Source: JBDKTH01 sp964558295 (GTDB taxonomy: Bacteria; Planctomycetota; Planctomycetia; Pirellulales; Thermoguttaceae). From it: a stretch of DNA of 12,972 nt. A program made the position numbers and the translations under genes. The notes below the pieces were generated by a model, which saw nothing but the letters and a program-made list of their open reading frames with translations, did not search any database and had not been told where the DNA came from. The stretch's first letter is position 1; each line of letters starts with the position of its first letter. This document shows positions 1 to 6,610 of this stretch, one piece after another. The stretch covers positions 1-12,972 of the forward strand of contig CAZLDQ010000161.1 in the NCBI GenBank assembly GCA_964558295.1. Reading direction: 5' to 3'.

Positions 1-1
1 C

Positions 2-709
2 GGGGCGCAGCGGGCGGCCGAGGAACTCAAACACACGGCCCGAGCCGCGCAGAACCTCGGCGTGAGCAGGGTCAACGGCTTCACCGGCTCGAGCATCTGG
101 CAGTGGCTCTACTCCTTCCCCCCGGTTCCCCCCGCCTGGATCGACGACGGCTTCAAGCTCCTGGCCGAGCGGTTCAACCCGATTCTCGACGTCTTCGGTG
201 AATGCGGCGTGAAATTTGCCCTGGAAGTCCACCCCACGGAAATCGCCTTCGACCTCTACACGGCTGAGCGTGCCCTCGAAGCGCTCAACTACCGTGAAGA
301 ATTCGGCTTCAACTTCGATCCGAGCCATCTGATCTGGCAGGGCGTTGACCCGGTCGAGTTTATCCGTACCTTCCCGGATCGGATCTACCACGTCCACATG
401 AAAGACGCCATCGTGAAACTCAACGGGCGCAGCGGCATTCTGGCCAGCCACCTGAACTTCGGCGATCCGCGACGCGGCTGGGACTTCCGCTCCCTGGGCC
501 GTGGCGGCGTGAACTTCGAAGAGATCATCCGGGCGCTGAACGACGTCGGCTACCAAGGCCCGCTCTCCGTCGAATGGGAAGACTCCGGCATGGACCGTGA
601 CGCCGGCGCCAAGGAAGCCTGCGAGTTCGTCAAACGTATGGACTTCGAGCCGAGCAAGGTGGCCTTTGACGCCGCCTTCGACAAGGAAGAACAGAAGAAG
701 AACGCCTGA
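2..709 (+). CDS. Sugar phosphate isomerase/epimerase-like TIM-barrel protein, 5' end missing
   Basis: The frame is open from the left edge (first full codon at base 2), so the gene starts outside the window; the GTG at 62 lies inside the coding sequence. About 235 residues are visible, against roughly 300-340 for the family. They carry the metal and catalytic residues of the xylose-isomerase-like / AP endonuclease 2 barrel: Glu (224-226) in EVHPTE, Asp and His (317-328) in DPSHL, the HVHMKD block (389-406) and the terminal-strand Glu in VEWED (572-580). These proteins isomerise or epimerise sugars or sugar derivatives using a divalent metal; the substrate cannot be read here. The visible part shows no export signal, but the N-terminus is absent. 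The tail (DKEEQKKNA) is charged. A strong terminator follows within 35 bases. In planctomycetes such genes often sit beside Gfo/Idh/MocA and DUF1080 genes, as here (2448-4404). Confidence 0.88.
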   Translation, partial: GAQRAAEELKHTARAAQNLGVSRVNGFTGSSIWQWLYSFPPVPPAWIDDGFKLLAERFNPILDVFGECGVKFALEVHPTEIAFDLYTAERALEALNYREEFGFNFDPSHLIWQGVDPVEFIRTFPDRIYHVHMKDAIVKLNGRSGILASHLNFGDPRRGWDFRSLGRGGVNFEEIIRALNDVGYQGPLSVEWEDSGMDRDAGAKEACEFVKRMDFEPSKVAFDAAFDKEEQKKNA

Positions 710-742
710 CGTTCCCCCTCCTCATAAGAGGCATATCACCCC

Positions 743-781
743 CGCCCCCTTTTCTTGCCCAGGAAAGGGGGCGTTTCTTTT
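743..781 (+). terminator. Rho-independent terminator after the isomerase gene
   Basis: A perfect 10-bp stem, CGCCCCCTTT (743-752) with AAAGGGGGCG (764-773), has an 11-nt loop and is followed by TTTCTTTT (774-781). It lies 34 bases after the stop codon and should separate this gene from the DUF1570 gene downstream. Confidence 0.85.
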
Positions 782-852
782 CGTCAGGGCCGTTGCCTGC
801 ACCCCGCCACTTGGGATGGTACACTTGGAGGAAGCAACTCCTCTGATTGACC

Positions 853-868
853 AAGGAGCGGAACGCTG
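853..868 (+). promoter_or_regulatory. Strong Shine-Dalgarno before an in-frame CTG (possible true start of DUF1570 gene)
   Basis: AAGGAG (853-858) is seven bases from CTG (866-868), which is in frame with the DUF1570 gene with no stop between. No ATG, GTG or TTG lies between this site and GTG 914. The implied N-terminus, (M)SPYHPPFTTRLLVEL then the hydrophobic core, is a better signal peptide than the one from 914. Confidence 0.45.
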
Positions 869-913
869 AGCCCGTACCATCCCCCATTCACAACCCGGCT
901 TCTCGTAGAGCTC

Positions 914-2374
914 GTGCTCGTTCTCGTGGGCACCCTGCTTTTCGTCCCCGCTCCATGCCGGGGCGCCGCCGACGACTTCGCCCGTTCCGCCCAGCAACTC
1001 CACAAACGCTATCGCGAGCAATTGGAGGAACTGGCCCGTTGGTGCGAGACGCGTGGGCTGGCTGAACAGGCCCAAAAAACCCGCTCGTGGCTCCGGCCGC
1101 ACGCGCCGGATAAGTACTACGTGGCCGTTCTGCCGGAAAAGGTCGGCCGCGACAAGCCGCCGGCCGACGCCCCGCCCGAGGTGGTCAAATGGGATACCGA
1201 TCTGGCCAAGCTGCAAACCCAGTATGCCATAGCCTGCTATGAGCTGGCCCGCCGGGCAATCCGCGCAAACTGCGCCTCGTTGGCCTTCGATCTGGTGCTC
1301 GCCGCCATCCACGAAGACCCGGACTGCGAGCCAGTGCGCAGACTCCTCGGCTATCAGCAATTCCGCGGCCAGTGGTGTACCCAGGACCAGATCAGCCGGC
1401 TGCGTGCCGGCCAGGTCTGGCACGAGAAGTTCGGTTGGTTGCCCAAAGCCTATGTGCCCCGGTACGAAAAAGGCCAGCGTTACGCCGGTGGTCGCTGGAT
1501 CAGCGCCGAGGAAGATGCGCGGCTGCACCAGGACATCCAGACCGGCTGGGACGTGCCAACCGAACATTTTTCGATCCGCACCAACCACAGCCTCGAGGCC
1601 GGCGTCGAACTGGGCCAGAAACTCGAACGCCTCTATCGCGTCTGGAAGCAGCTCTTTGTGCGGTACTACATGACCGAAGCCCAGGTCATGGCCATGTTCG
1701 ACGGCCGCGCCCGGAGCCGCACGGCCGATCCGCCGCGTCACCAGGTGGTCTACTTCCGCGACCGCCAGGACTATATCGACACATTGCGTCCAACCTACCC
1801 CGGCATCGAAATCTCCATCGGCGCGTATCTGGAAAACACCCGCCGGGCCTATTTCTTCGCCGGCAGCGACGCCAACGATCGCACACTCTATCACGAGGCG
1901 ACCCACCAGTTGTTCCACGAGTCCCGGCCCGTGGCCCCCGACGCCGCCCGTCAGGCCAACTTCTGGATCATCGAAGGAATCGCCCTCTATATGGAATCGC
2001 TCCATGAGGAAGACGGCTTCCACGTGCTCGGCGGCGTCGACGACCTGCGCATGCAGGCCGCCCGCTATCGCCTCATACACGACAACTTCTATGTCCCGCT
2101 GGCCGAGTTCACCTCTTACGGAATGGAGCAGTTTCAATCCGACAAGCGCATCGCCACCCTCTACAGTCAGGCCGCTGGGCTGACCCATTTTCTCGTCTAT
2201 GCTGACGGCGGCCGTTACCGCGACGCCCTTGTCCAATTTCTCTGCGCCGTCTACTCCGGCCGTGCCGACGCGAACACGCTGGCCCGCCTCACCGGCATCT
2301 CCTACAGCGAACTGGACCAGCAGTATCGCCGTTTCGTCAAGAGTGGAGAGTCGAACGTGGAGAGCAAAGAGTAG
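914..2374 (+). CDS. DUF1570 secreted protein, gluzincin-like putative metallopeptidase
   Basis: It is a 486-residue protein from GTG 914. It opens with a hydrophobic stretch (about residues 1-15) then APCRGAADD, a Sec signal peptide, so it is probably exported. The C-terminal half carries HEATH (residues 327-331) and a Glu at 354 in IIEGIALYMES. HExxH with a third ligand 20-35 residues later is the gluzincin zinc-site layout and matches DUF1570 proteins, which are abundant in planctomycetes. Peptidase activity is inferred from the motif only. The N-terminal half (about 30-250) is charged and unassigned. Start choice is uncertain: GTG 914 has a poor ribosome site and lacks the usual basic n-region, whereas CTG 866 in the same frame has AAGGAG seven bases upstream and would add a proper n-region containing Arg (see finding). 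The last residues (SGESNVESKE) come from a 14-bp duplicated, low-complexity stretch. A 504-codon reading frame on the opposite strand is judged a shadow. Confidence 0.82.
   Translation: MLVLVGTLLFVPAPCRGAADDFARSAQQLHKRYREQLEELARWCETRGLAEQAQKTRSWLRPHAPDKYYVAVLPEKVGRDKPPADAPPEVVKWDTDLAKLQTQYAIACYELARRAIRANCASLAFDLVLAAIHEDPDCEPVRRLLGYQQFRGQWCTQDQISRLRAGQVWHEKFGWLPKAYVPRYEKGQRYAGGRWISAEEDARLHQDIQTGWDVPTEHFSIRTNHSLEAGVELGQKLERLYRVWKQLFVRYYMTEAQVMAMFDGRARSRTADPPRHQVVYFRDRQDYIDTLRPTYPGIEISIGAYLENTRRAYFFAGSDANDRTLYHEATHQLFHESRPVAPDAARQANFWIIEGIALYMESLHEEDGFHVLGGVDDLRMQAARYRLIHDNFYVPLAEFTSYGMEQFQSDKRIATLYSQAAGLTHFLVYADGGRYRDALVQFLCAVYSGRADANTLARLTGISYSELDQQYRRFVKSGESNVESKE
2343..2364 (+). repeat. 14-bp-period duplication at the 3' end of the DUF1570 gene
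   Basis: GTGGAGAG occurs at 2343-2350 and again at 2357-2364, an offset of 14 (2 x 7) bases, in a purine-rich tract that runs up to the stop codon. It encodes the hydrophilic tail of the protein and looks like low-complexity sequence captured into the reading frame. Confidence 0.5.
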
Positions 2375-2380
2375 ACGTAG

Positions 2381-2433
2381 CGCGAAGAATGCCGCGGCAC
2401 CGAAAAGCTCCGCCGAGTGCTTGCCTCTTCGCG
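2381..2433. repeat. 8-bp inverted repeat between convergent genes
   Basis: CGCGAAGA (2381-2388) and TCTTCGCG (2426-2433) are perfect complements separated by 37 bases, in the 73-base gap between the convergent DUF1570 and DUF1080 genes. It could fold in both transcripts. Neither side has a T-tract, so terminator function is doubtful. Confidence 0.35.
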
Positions 2434-2447
2434 ATCAAGTTTTGTCC

Positions 2448-3053
2448 CTACAACTCCTTGATTCTCAAATTCCGGAACTCGACGCGGCAACCGTGTCCCA
2501 AAAAACCGATCGGCCCCGTAGTCCGCTTCGCCAGGGCCTCCTGCCCGGGAACCGTGGCCAGATCGACGTCCACAACCACCGCGCCGTTGACCGTCACCGT
2601 CCAACGGCTTCCCTGGCAACGAATCTCTTCGGTATTCCACTGGCCGGCCGGCTTGGTGTGTCCCCGTTTGGCCGGCACGCAGCAATAGATTGAGCCGTGA
2701 TACTGGCACGGCTTGAGGTTTTTGTGCTTCGGCGCATCGTCGTCGAGAATCTGGATTTCATGGCCGCGCACGGAAACCCCGTTATTCCCGCCCGGCTCCA
2801 GGCGGAACTCGAAGCGGAAGACAAAGTCGCCATATTCCTTGCCGCTCAGGAGACTCCCGCCGGTCTTCGTGCAGACTAACATTCCATGTTCCGCCGCATA
2901 CCGCTCCGTATCGCCTCTCCAGCCGTCGAGGTTCGTCCCATTGAACAGGCTTACAAAGCCCTCCTTGGCCTCCTCCGGCGAAAGCCCCTCGTCGGCAAGG
3001 CAGACGGCACACGTCAGCAACCCGATCAGCAGCGCAGACAGCATCCAACGCAT
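2448..3053 (-). CDS. DUF1080 protein (3-keto-disaccharide hydrolase family), secreted
   Basis: A 201-residue protein starts at ATG 3053, chosen because GAAAGGA lies just upstream (3060-3066) and because this start gives a clean Sec signal peptide: Met-Arg-Trp, a hydrophobic core, probable cleavage after CLA (residue 20) before DEG. The mature part has the DUF1080 hallmarks: FVSLFNGTNLDGW (33-45), a GNNGVSVRG segment, QWNTEEIRCQG, and the closing GPIGFLGHGCRVEFRNLRI block. The family has a concanavalin-like beta-sandwich fold, and characterised members cleave 3-keto-glycosides; the substrate here is unknown. The length is typical of the single-domain form. It lies 19 bases downstream of the Gfo/Idh/MocA gene and is surely co-transcribed with it: that enzyme could make the 3-keto sugar and this one cleave it, both outside the cytoplasm. 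Longer in-frame starts to 3116 overlap the upstream gene and are unlikely. Confidence 0.9.
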   Translation of the reverse strand: MRWMLSALLIGLLTCAVCLADEGLSPEEAKEGFVSLFNGTNLDGWRGDTERYAAEHGMLVCTKTGGSLLSGKEYGDFVFRFEFRLEPGGNNGVSVRGHEIQILDDDAPKHKNLKPCQYHGSIYCCVPAKRGHTKPAGQWNTEEIRCQGSRWTVTVNGAVVVDVDLATVPGQEALAKRTTGPIGFLGHGCRVEFRNLRIKEL

Positions 3054-3072
3054 GATCGTTCCTTTCTGAAAG

Positions 3073-4404
3073 TCAAACCCGAACAATCTCATACCCCTTG
3101 CGCTGCTGCCGGGCAAAGAACGCCGCAGCCTGCTCGTCGCCGATGATCTTCTCGGCCTTGGGGTCCCACTTGATCACCCGACCCAGCCGAGCGGCAATCG
3201 CGCAGAGATGGCAGGTATTCATCGTCTGCACGTGGCTGAACACGTCCGACACCGGCAGTCCACCCTCGCGGATGCAGCGATAGAAATTCTGCTTGTGCCC
3301 CTCGAACGGTTTTCCCTTGTACAGCCGCACGCGATCCTCGTCGGTGTACTTGCCTGCATCCCAATTCTCGTCGATCGGCTGCCCGGTGATCTTGCCACGA
3401 TTGACAAACAGCCGTCCCTTCGTCCCTTCAAAGAGCACCCCGTTGTCACCGTGACTGGTAACGACCATCTCGGTGCCGCATGCGAACTTGCATTTGACCG
3501 CGAACTCATGAGACGTATTGTAGCAGTCGTCGACCGTCGGATAGCCGTCCTTGAACGGTACCGGATGCTTGGCCTCCGTGCCGTCGATTTCCACAGGCCC
3601 CATCCCTTCCTGGTCTTGCCCAATCGCCCACGTGCCGACATCCACATGGTGGGCGCCCCAATCGGTGAACTTGCCCCCGGAATACTCGTACCACCAGCGG
3701 AACTGGTAATGGCAGCGGTCCTTGATGTAGTCGACCTTCGGTGCCTGGCCAAGCCACATATCCCAGTCCAACTCGGGCGGCGGAGCCACCTTCGGGAACG
3801 GACCGCCCATCGGCGCGCCGTTGATCCCGCAAGTAACCCTCTTGATCTCGCCCAAAAGGCCCTTCTGCACCATGTTGATCGCGCGCAGGAACCGGCCGCT
3901 GTCGCTCCGCTGCTGGGTGCCGATGAAGAACACGAGTTGGTGGTACTTCTTGCACGCCGCCCGGATCAGTTGGTTCTCTTCCAGGGTCAGCGTGAGCGGC
4001 TTCTGCACAAAAACATGCTTGCCGGCCATCAAGGCCTCGATGGCGATCTTGATATGCCAGTGGTCAGGCGTAACGATGCTCACCACGTCGATGTCGTTGC
4101 GCTCGAGCACACGGCGATAGTCCTTATAGGCGTCGGCCTTTCCCTTGCCGATCCGCGGGTCGTGCTTCGCCTTTTCCACATGGTTCGTGTCGACATCGCA
4201 GACCGCCACGATATCGCCAAACGCCGCATGTTCATAGGCATCCCCCGTCCCCATGCTCCCCACACCGATGCAGCCGATCGTCGGCCGGTCGTTGGCCGCC
4301 TGATTGGCAAACGTCTTCTCAGTCCACGTGAAGTACGGCACAGCGGTGGCGAGGCCGGCCGACGCCTGCAAGAAAGCCCGACGGTTGACACTACGGTTGT
4401 TCAT
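3073..4404 (-). CDS. Gfo/Idh/MocA family oxidoreductase with Tat signal
   Basis: A 443-residue protein starts at ATG 4404, with AAGGG upstream. The start is fixed by the twin-arginine signal NRRAFLQAS (residues 7-15) followed by a mildly hydrophobic Ala-rich stretch, so the folded enzyme with bound NAD(P) is probably exported. The Rossmann fold follows: IGCIGVGSMG (GxGxxG at 47-52), the acidic VCDVD near 70, TPDHWH (111-116), and VQKP (132-135) in place of the usual EKP, whose Lys is the catalytic or structural lysine. DWDMWLGQAP and the C-terminal substrate domain are typical of the large Tat-exported planctomycete and Bacteroidetes subfamily. The reaction is oxidation or reduction of a sugar hydroxyl, often at C3; the substrate is not known. 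It leads a two-gene unit with the DUF1080 gene. A 427-codon open frame on the opposite strand lacks recognisable motifs and is a shadow. Confidence 0.93.
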   Translation of the reverse strand: MNNRSVNRRAFLQASAGLATAVPYFTWTEKTFANQAANDRPTIGCIGVGSMGTGDAYEHAAFGDIVAVCDVDTNHVEKAKHDPRIGKGKADAYKDYRRVLERNDIDVVSIVTPDHWHIKIAIEALMAGKHVFVQKPLTLTLEENQLIRAACKKYHQLVFFIGTQQRSDSGRFLRAINMVQKGLLGEIKRVTCGINGAPMGGPFPKVAPPPELDWDMWLGQAPKVDYIKDRCHYQFRWWYEYSGGKFTDWGAHHVDVGTWAIGQDQEGMGPVEIDGTEAKHPVPFKDGYPTVDDCYNTSHEFAVKCKFACGTEMVVTSHGDNGVLFEGTKGRLFVNRGKITGQPIDENWDAGKYTDEDRVRLYKGKPFEGHKQNFYRCIREGGLPVSDVFSHVQTMNTCHLCAIAARLGRVIKWDPKAEKIIGDEQAAAFFARQQRKGYEIVRV

Positions 4405-4542
4405 GGCATGCCCTTCACGAAAAATGGTGAACGGAAGCAACTCGTCGTCACGACAAAACTACTTATTCTCTCCCCTGGTTCCAGCCGCTAGTATAACTCC
4501 CTCCCAAGCCCCCCGCGAGCCCCAAGCATCCAGCCCACCCGT

Positions 4543-4567
4543 AGCACAAGCAACCCGCTTGTGTGCT
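4543..4567. repeat. Intergenic palindrome
   Basis: CACAAGC (4545-4551) pairs with GCTTGTG (4557-4563) around the loop AACCC; AG (4543-4544) and CT (4566-4567) extend it past a 2-nt bulge. There is no T-tract, so it is not an obvious terminator. It sits exactly at the upstream edge of the membrane-protein remnant, as expected for a dispersed REP-like palindrome. Copy number cannot be judged from this window. Confidence 0.5.
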
Positions 4568-4569
4568 GT

Positions 4570-4887
4570 CAGCCAGACATCCTGACCTATTTCATCATCG
4601 CCCCATTGACCGCGTGGGCCGTGCTGGCCAGTTGGCAGGAGCGACGGCTTCGAGCCCTGAGCTTGGCTGCTTGGCTAATCACCTCACTACTTGGCACCGA
4701 CGGGATCGAACGGATGTTGCTCCCCTACTGATCGTTGGCGCCGGCGATCTTGCCCTTGGGAGTGGTGCTCTTCGTCGCTTGGTTGATTGTCCGGGAAACG
4801 CCGTGGGCGAAAGCCGCAACTCCGGATGTTTCCGGGGATGGCGACGGCAACCCGGCTTCCGCCGACCGGCCGTGCGTGGCGGCGTGA
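4570..4887 (+). pseudogene. Remnant of a polytopic membrane protein, N-terminus lost, in-frame TGA
   Basis: One frame gives a convincing membrane-protein C-terminus interrupted by a single TGA (4729-4731). Before it come ILTYFIIAPLTAWAVLASW and a second hydrophobic stretch LRALSLAAWLITSLLG, then ERMLLPY. After it come SLAPAILPLGVVLFVAWLIV and a hydrophilic tail ending at TGA 4885-4887. Restoring TGA to TGG (Tyr-Trp-Ser-Leu) joins the halves, so one G-to-A change would explain the stop. No start codon or upstream transmembrane domains exist: the frame runs back into the palindrome at 4543-4567 and a stop at 4489. The loop-helix pattern recalls the C-terminal end of large polytopic proteins such as DUF2029 / glycosyltransferase 87, but that family guess is weak. 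The remnant is on the opposite strand from its neighbours. A 234-codon minus-strand frame over this region is Arg-rich and judged spurious. Confidence 0.55.
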
Positions 4888-4926
4888 GGCCTTCCTTGAA
4901 TCGAAGCGGAGCGAGGGATCTTTCGC

Positions 4927-5011
4927 CCGCATTTCTCACCAACCTGATGGGTATTGGCGAAAAACCCGGCAATCGCCTCTGTAGGGTGTCCCCCCTCCGT
5001 GAGAAATGCGG
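4927..5011. repeat. 85-bp element bounded by 13-bp perfect inverted repeats
   Basis: CCGCATTTCTCAC (4927-4939) and GTGAGAAATGCGG (4999-5011) are exact reverse complements enclosing 59 bases. The right arm ends two bases beyond the stop codon of the hypothetical gene at 5014. The element codes for nothing. The spacer holds a small GGCGA...TCGCC hairpin. The preceding 40 bases (4888-4926) also look like dispersed intergenic repeat sequence. It could be a MITE-like insertion or a large 3'-end fold of the minus-strand transcript; there is no T-tract and no clear target duplication. Confidence 0.5.
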
Positions 5012-5013
5012 CT

Positions 5014-5862
5014 TCACGGCGATCCGTAGAAGCGCGTGATGTTGATCCCGCCGCGCGTCTCTTCCTCCAAGAGCTTGATCCGCGTTTCCAGGCGTTCCAC
5101 ACGGCGTTGGAGAAGCTGAAGAAGCTCCTGGTGACTGGCTTCCTGCTCTCGCGCCGAACGCGGCACGGACGGATAGCCCAAATGCCGGGCCAGGGCCGAG
5201 AAGAGGAATAGCGGGTCCTTGCGCCGGTTGGCCATGGCAATCTTGCCTTCCTTCTCGCCGAATAGGACCGGCTTGTCGGTGTCGCCGGTCTGCAGTCGGT
5301 AATGTTCGCTGCGCACATAGATCATATCGGCGAAATCGACGAGCCCGATCTGACGGCGGACAATCAAGATCCACTCGCGCCAAGCCTCGTCGTAGATCGG
5401 ATCGGCGGCCACGGCTTCCAGGCCGCGGTCGTAGCCTAAGCGGTTGCGGCAGAGGGTCTCGAACTGGAATAGGAAAATCCCCTGACGCGACGCGCCCGAC
5501 GCAAGGTACTGGGCCTGGCGTTCGAGGATCTCCAAGGCGATGCGGAAATCGAAACGGCCCTCGGCCTTTTCCGCTTCCTGGATCACGAACGCCTGGAACG
5601 GGGAGAAATAATGGGGCAAGCGGGCCATGGCCGTGGCAAACCCACCGGTCGCCCGAAGCTCCGTGGCCATGAAGTCCAAGGCGTGGGGGAGATTGGTCGT
5701 CGAGAGGATCTCTTGGCGGATCGACTCCAACAGGTCCTGGGTGGCCATCGCCTGGAGCATCCGCTCACGCAACGTGCGAAAAAAATACGCCTGCTCGACG
5801 TACTCTTCGCGTTCCAAGGGGAGAGGAGCGGGAGTTCCAACAGATGAGTGGTTGTGTGCCAT
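5014..5862 (-). CDS. Conserved hypothetical protein downstream of nikO, C-terminal coiled coil
   Basis: A 282-residue protein from ATG 5862 (MAHNHSSVG). I recognise it only as a type of conserved hypothetical seen in planctomycetes and know no function. It has no signal peptide or transmembrane segment, so it is probably cytoplasmic. The N-terminal half is rich in helices (EYVEQAYFFRTLRERM, then ATQDLLESIRQEI). The middle has many aromatic and charged residues. A coiled coil near the C-terminus (HQELLQLLQRRVERLETRIKLLEEE, about residues 240-265) suggests an oligomer. I see no metal-binding Cys/His cluster. A longer in-frame start at 5967 would overlap nikO and give an Arg/Pro-rich N-terminus that looks like a shadow. 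The gene starts 49 bases after nikO and is probably the last gene of the nickel transcript, although no ribosome site is visible and it may be unrelated to nickel. Confidence 0.75.
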   Translation of the reverse strand: MAHNHSSVGTPAPLPLEREEYVEQAYFFRTLRERMLQAMATQDLLESIRQEILSTTNLPHALDFMATELRATGGFATAMARLPHYFSPFQAFVIQEAEKAEGRFDFRIALEILERQAQYLASGASRQGIFLFQFETLCRNRLGYDRGLEAVAADPIYDEAWREWILIVRRQIGLVDFADMIYVRSEHYRLQTGDTDKPVLFGEKEGKIAMANRRKDPLFLFSALARHLGYPSVPRSAREQEASHQELLQLLQRRVERLETRIKLLEEETRGGINITRFYGSP

Positions 5863-5911
5863 GATTCGGAGAAAGACGGACGGCAGAAGCAGGAATCGAT
5901 GACGGACGCGG

Positions 5912-6610
5912 CTAGTTTCGACTCCCGACCTCGGGCTTCCAGTCGGTTTCAAGACGAGTCGGGACAAGCTGGCCGCCGGTCAACACCAGTGTACGGGTGG
6001 CGAGCTTCTGGAGCAACGCACGATCGTGGGAGACGATGAGCATCGCCTGGGGCAGGCCGCCCAGGATATCAAGGACTCGCTGGGTCGCAACGTCGTCCAG
6101 GCCGGTGAACGGTTCGTCTAACAAAAGGACGTCAGGCTCCATCGCCAGCACGGTGGCCAGAGCCACCAGCCGTTTTTCACCGCCGGAGAGCTTGTGGGTC
6201 ACACGGTCTTCGTAGCCCTCAAGGCCCAAGCGATGGAGCGTTCGGGCAACGATCCGGCGGACTTCCTCGCGGGGATGGCCCAAGTTCATCGGGCCAAAGG
6301 CCACGTCCTCAGCCACGGTGGGGCAAAACAACTGGTCGTCGGCGTCCTGAAACAAAAGCCCAACACGTTGCCGGACTTCATGAAAATCGGCTTCCCGCGC
6401 GCGAAGCTTGCCAAAGATCTCGATCCGCCCAGCCGTGGGACGCACCAGCCCGACGATGAGCGACAAGAGCGTGGTCTTGCCACTGCCGTTGGGGCCGATC
6501 AACCCCACCCGCTGGCCGTCCTCCAGACGCAGCGTACACTCCTGGAGAACGGGACGGCCCGGCCCGTAGGAAAAGCTTACCGCATCGAGATGAATCAGCG
6601 GGCTGGTCAT
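5912..6610 (-). CDS. nikO: Nickel ECF-type transporter ATPase NikO (CbiO-like)
   Basis: The 232-residue ABC ATPase starts at ATG 6610, which overlaps the nikQ stop codon as ATGA (6607-6610), so the pair is translationally coupled. All ATPase motifs are intact: Walker A GPNGSGKT (39-46), Q-loop Gln88 in LLFQDADDQLF, signature LSGGEKR (141-147), Walker B VLLLDEP (161-167) and switch His195 in SHD. The DADDQLF segment after the Q-loop is typical of the CbiO/NikO/EcfA branch. It hydrolyses ATP on the cytoplasmic face to drive metal uptake through NikQ and NikM. It is a little shorter than typical CbiO proteins (about 250-280 residues), with a short C-terminal tail. The longer frame back to 6730 runs through nikQ coding sequence and is not used. 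A single ATPase implies a homodimer in the complex. Confidence 0.93.
   Translation of the reverse strand: MTSPLIHLDAVSFSYGPGRPVLQECTLRLEDGQRVGLIGPNGSGKTTLLSLIVGLVRPTAGRIEIFGKLRAREADFHEVRQRVGLLFQDADDQLFCPTVAEDVAFGPMNLGHPREEVRRIVARTLHRLGLEGYEDRVTHKLSGGEKRLVALATVLAMEPDVLLLDEPFTGLDDVATQRVLDILGGLPQAMLIVSHDRALLQKLATRTLVLTGGQLVPTRLETDWKPEVGSRN

Noticed and set aside
62..64. GTG at 62 as start of the isomerase gene
   Set aside because: The frame is open upstream to the window edge with sensible coding sequence (AAEELKHTARAAQNLGV), no ribosome site precedes the GTG, and the family is longer.
722..2236. A 504-codon open frame on the minus strand opposite the DUF1570 gene
   Set aside because: The plus strand carries HExxH...E, a signal peptide and a natural start; the minus frame has no domain I recognise and is a GC-rich antisense shadow. 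It also runs through the plus-strand terminator at 743-781.
3208..4491. A 427-codon open frame on the plus strand opposite the Gfo/Idh/MocA gene
   Set aside because: The minus strand encodes an unmistakable Rossmann enzyme with Tat signal. The antisense frame has no motifs.
4679..5383. A 234-codon minus-strand frame across the intergenic gap and the hypothetical gene
   Set aside because: It is Arg/Pro-rich, overlaps the well-behaved 282-residue gene in another frame, and crosses the inverted-repeat element.
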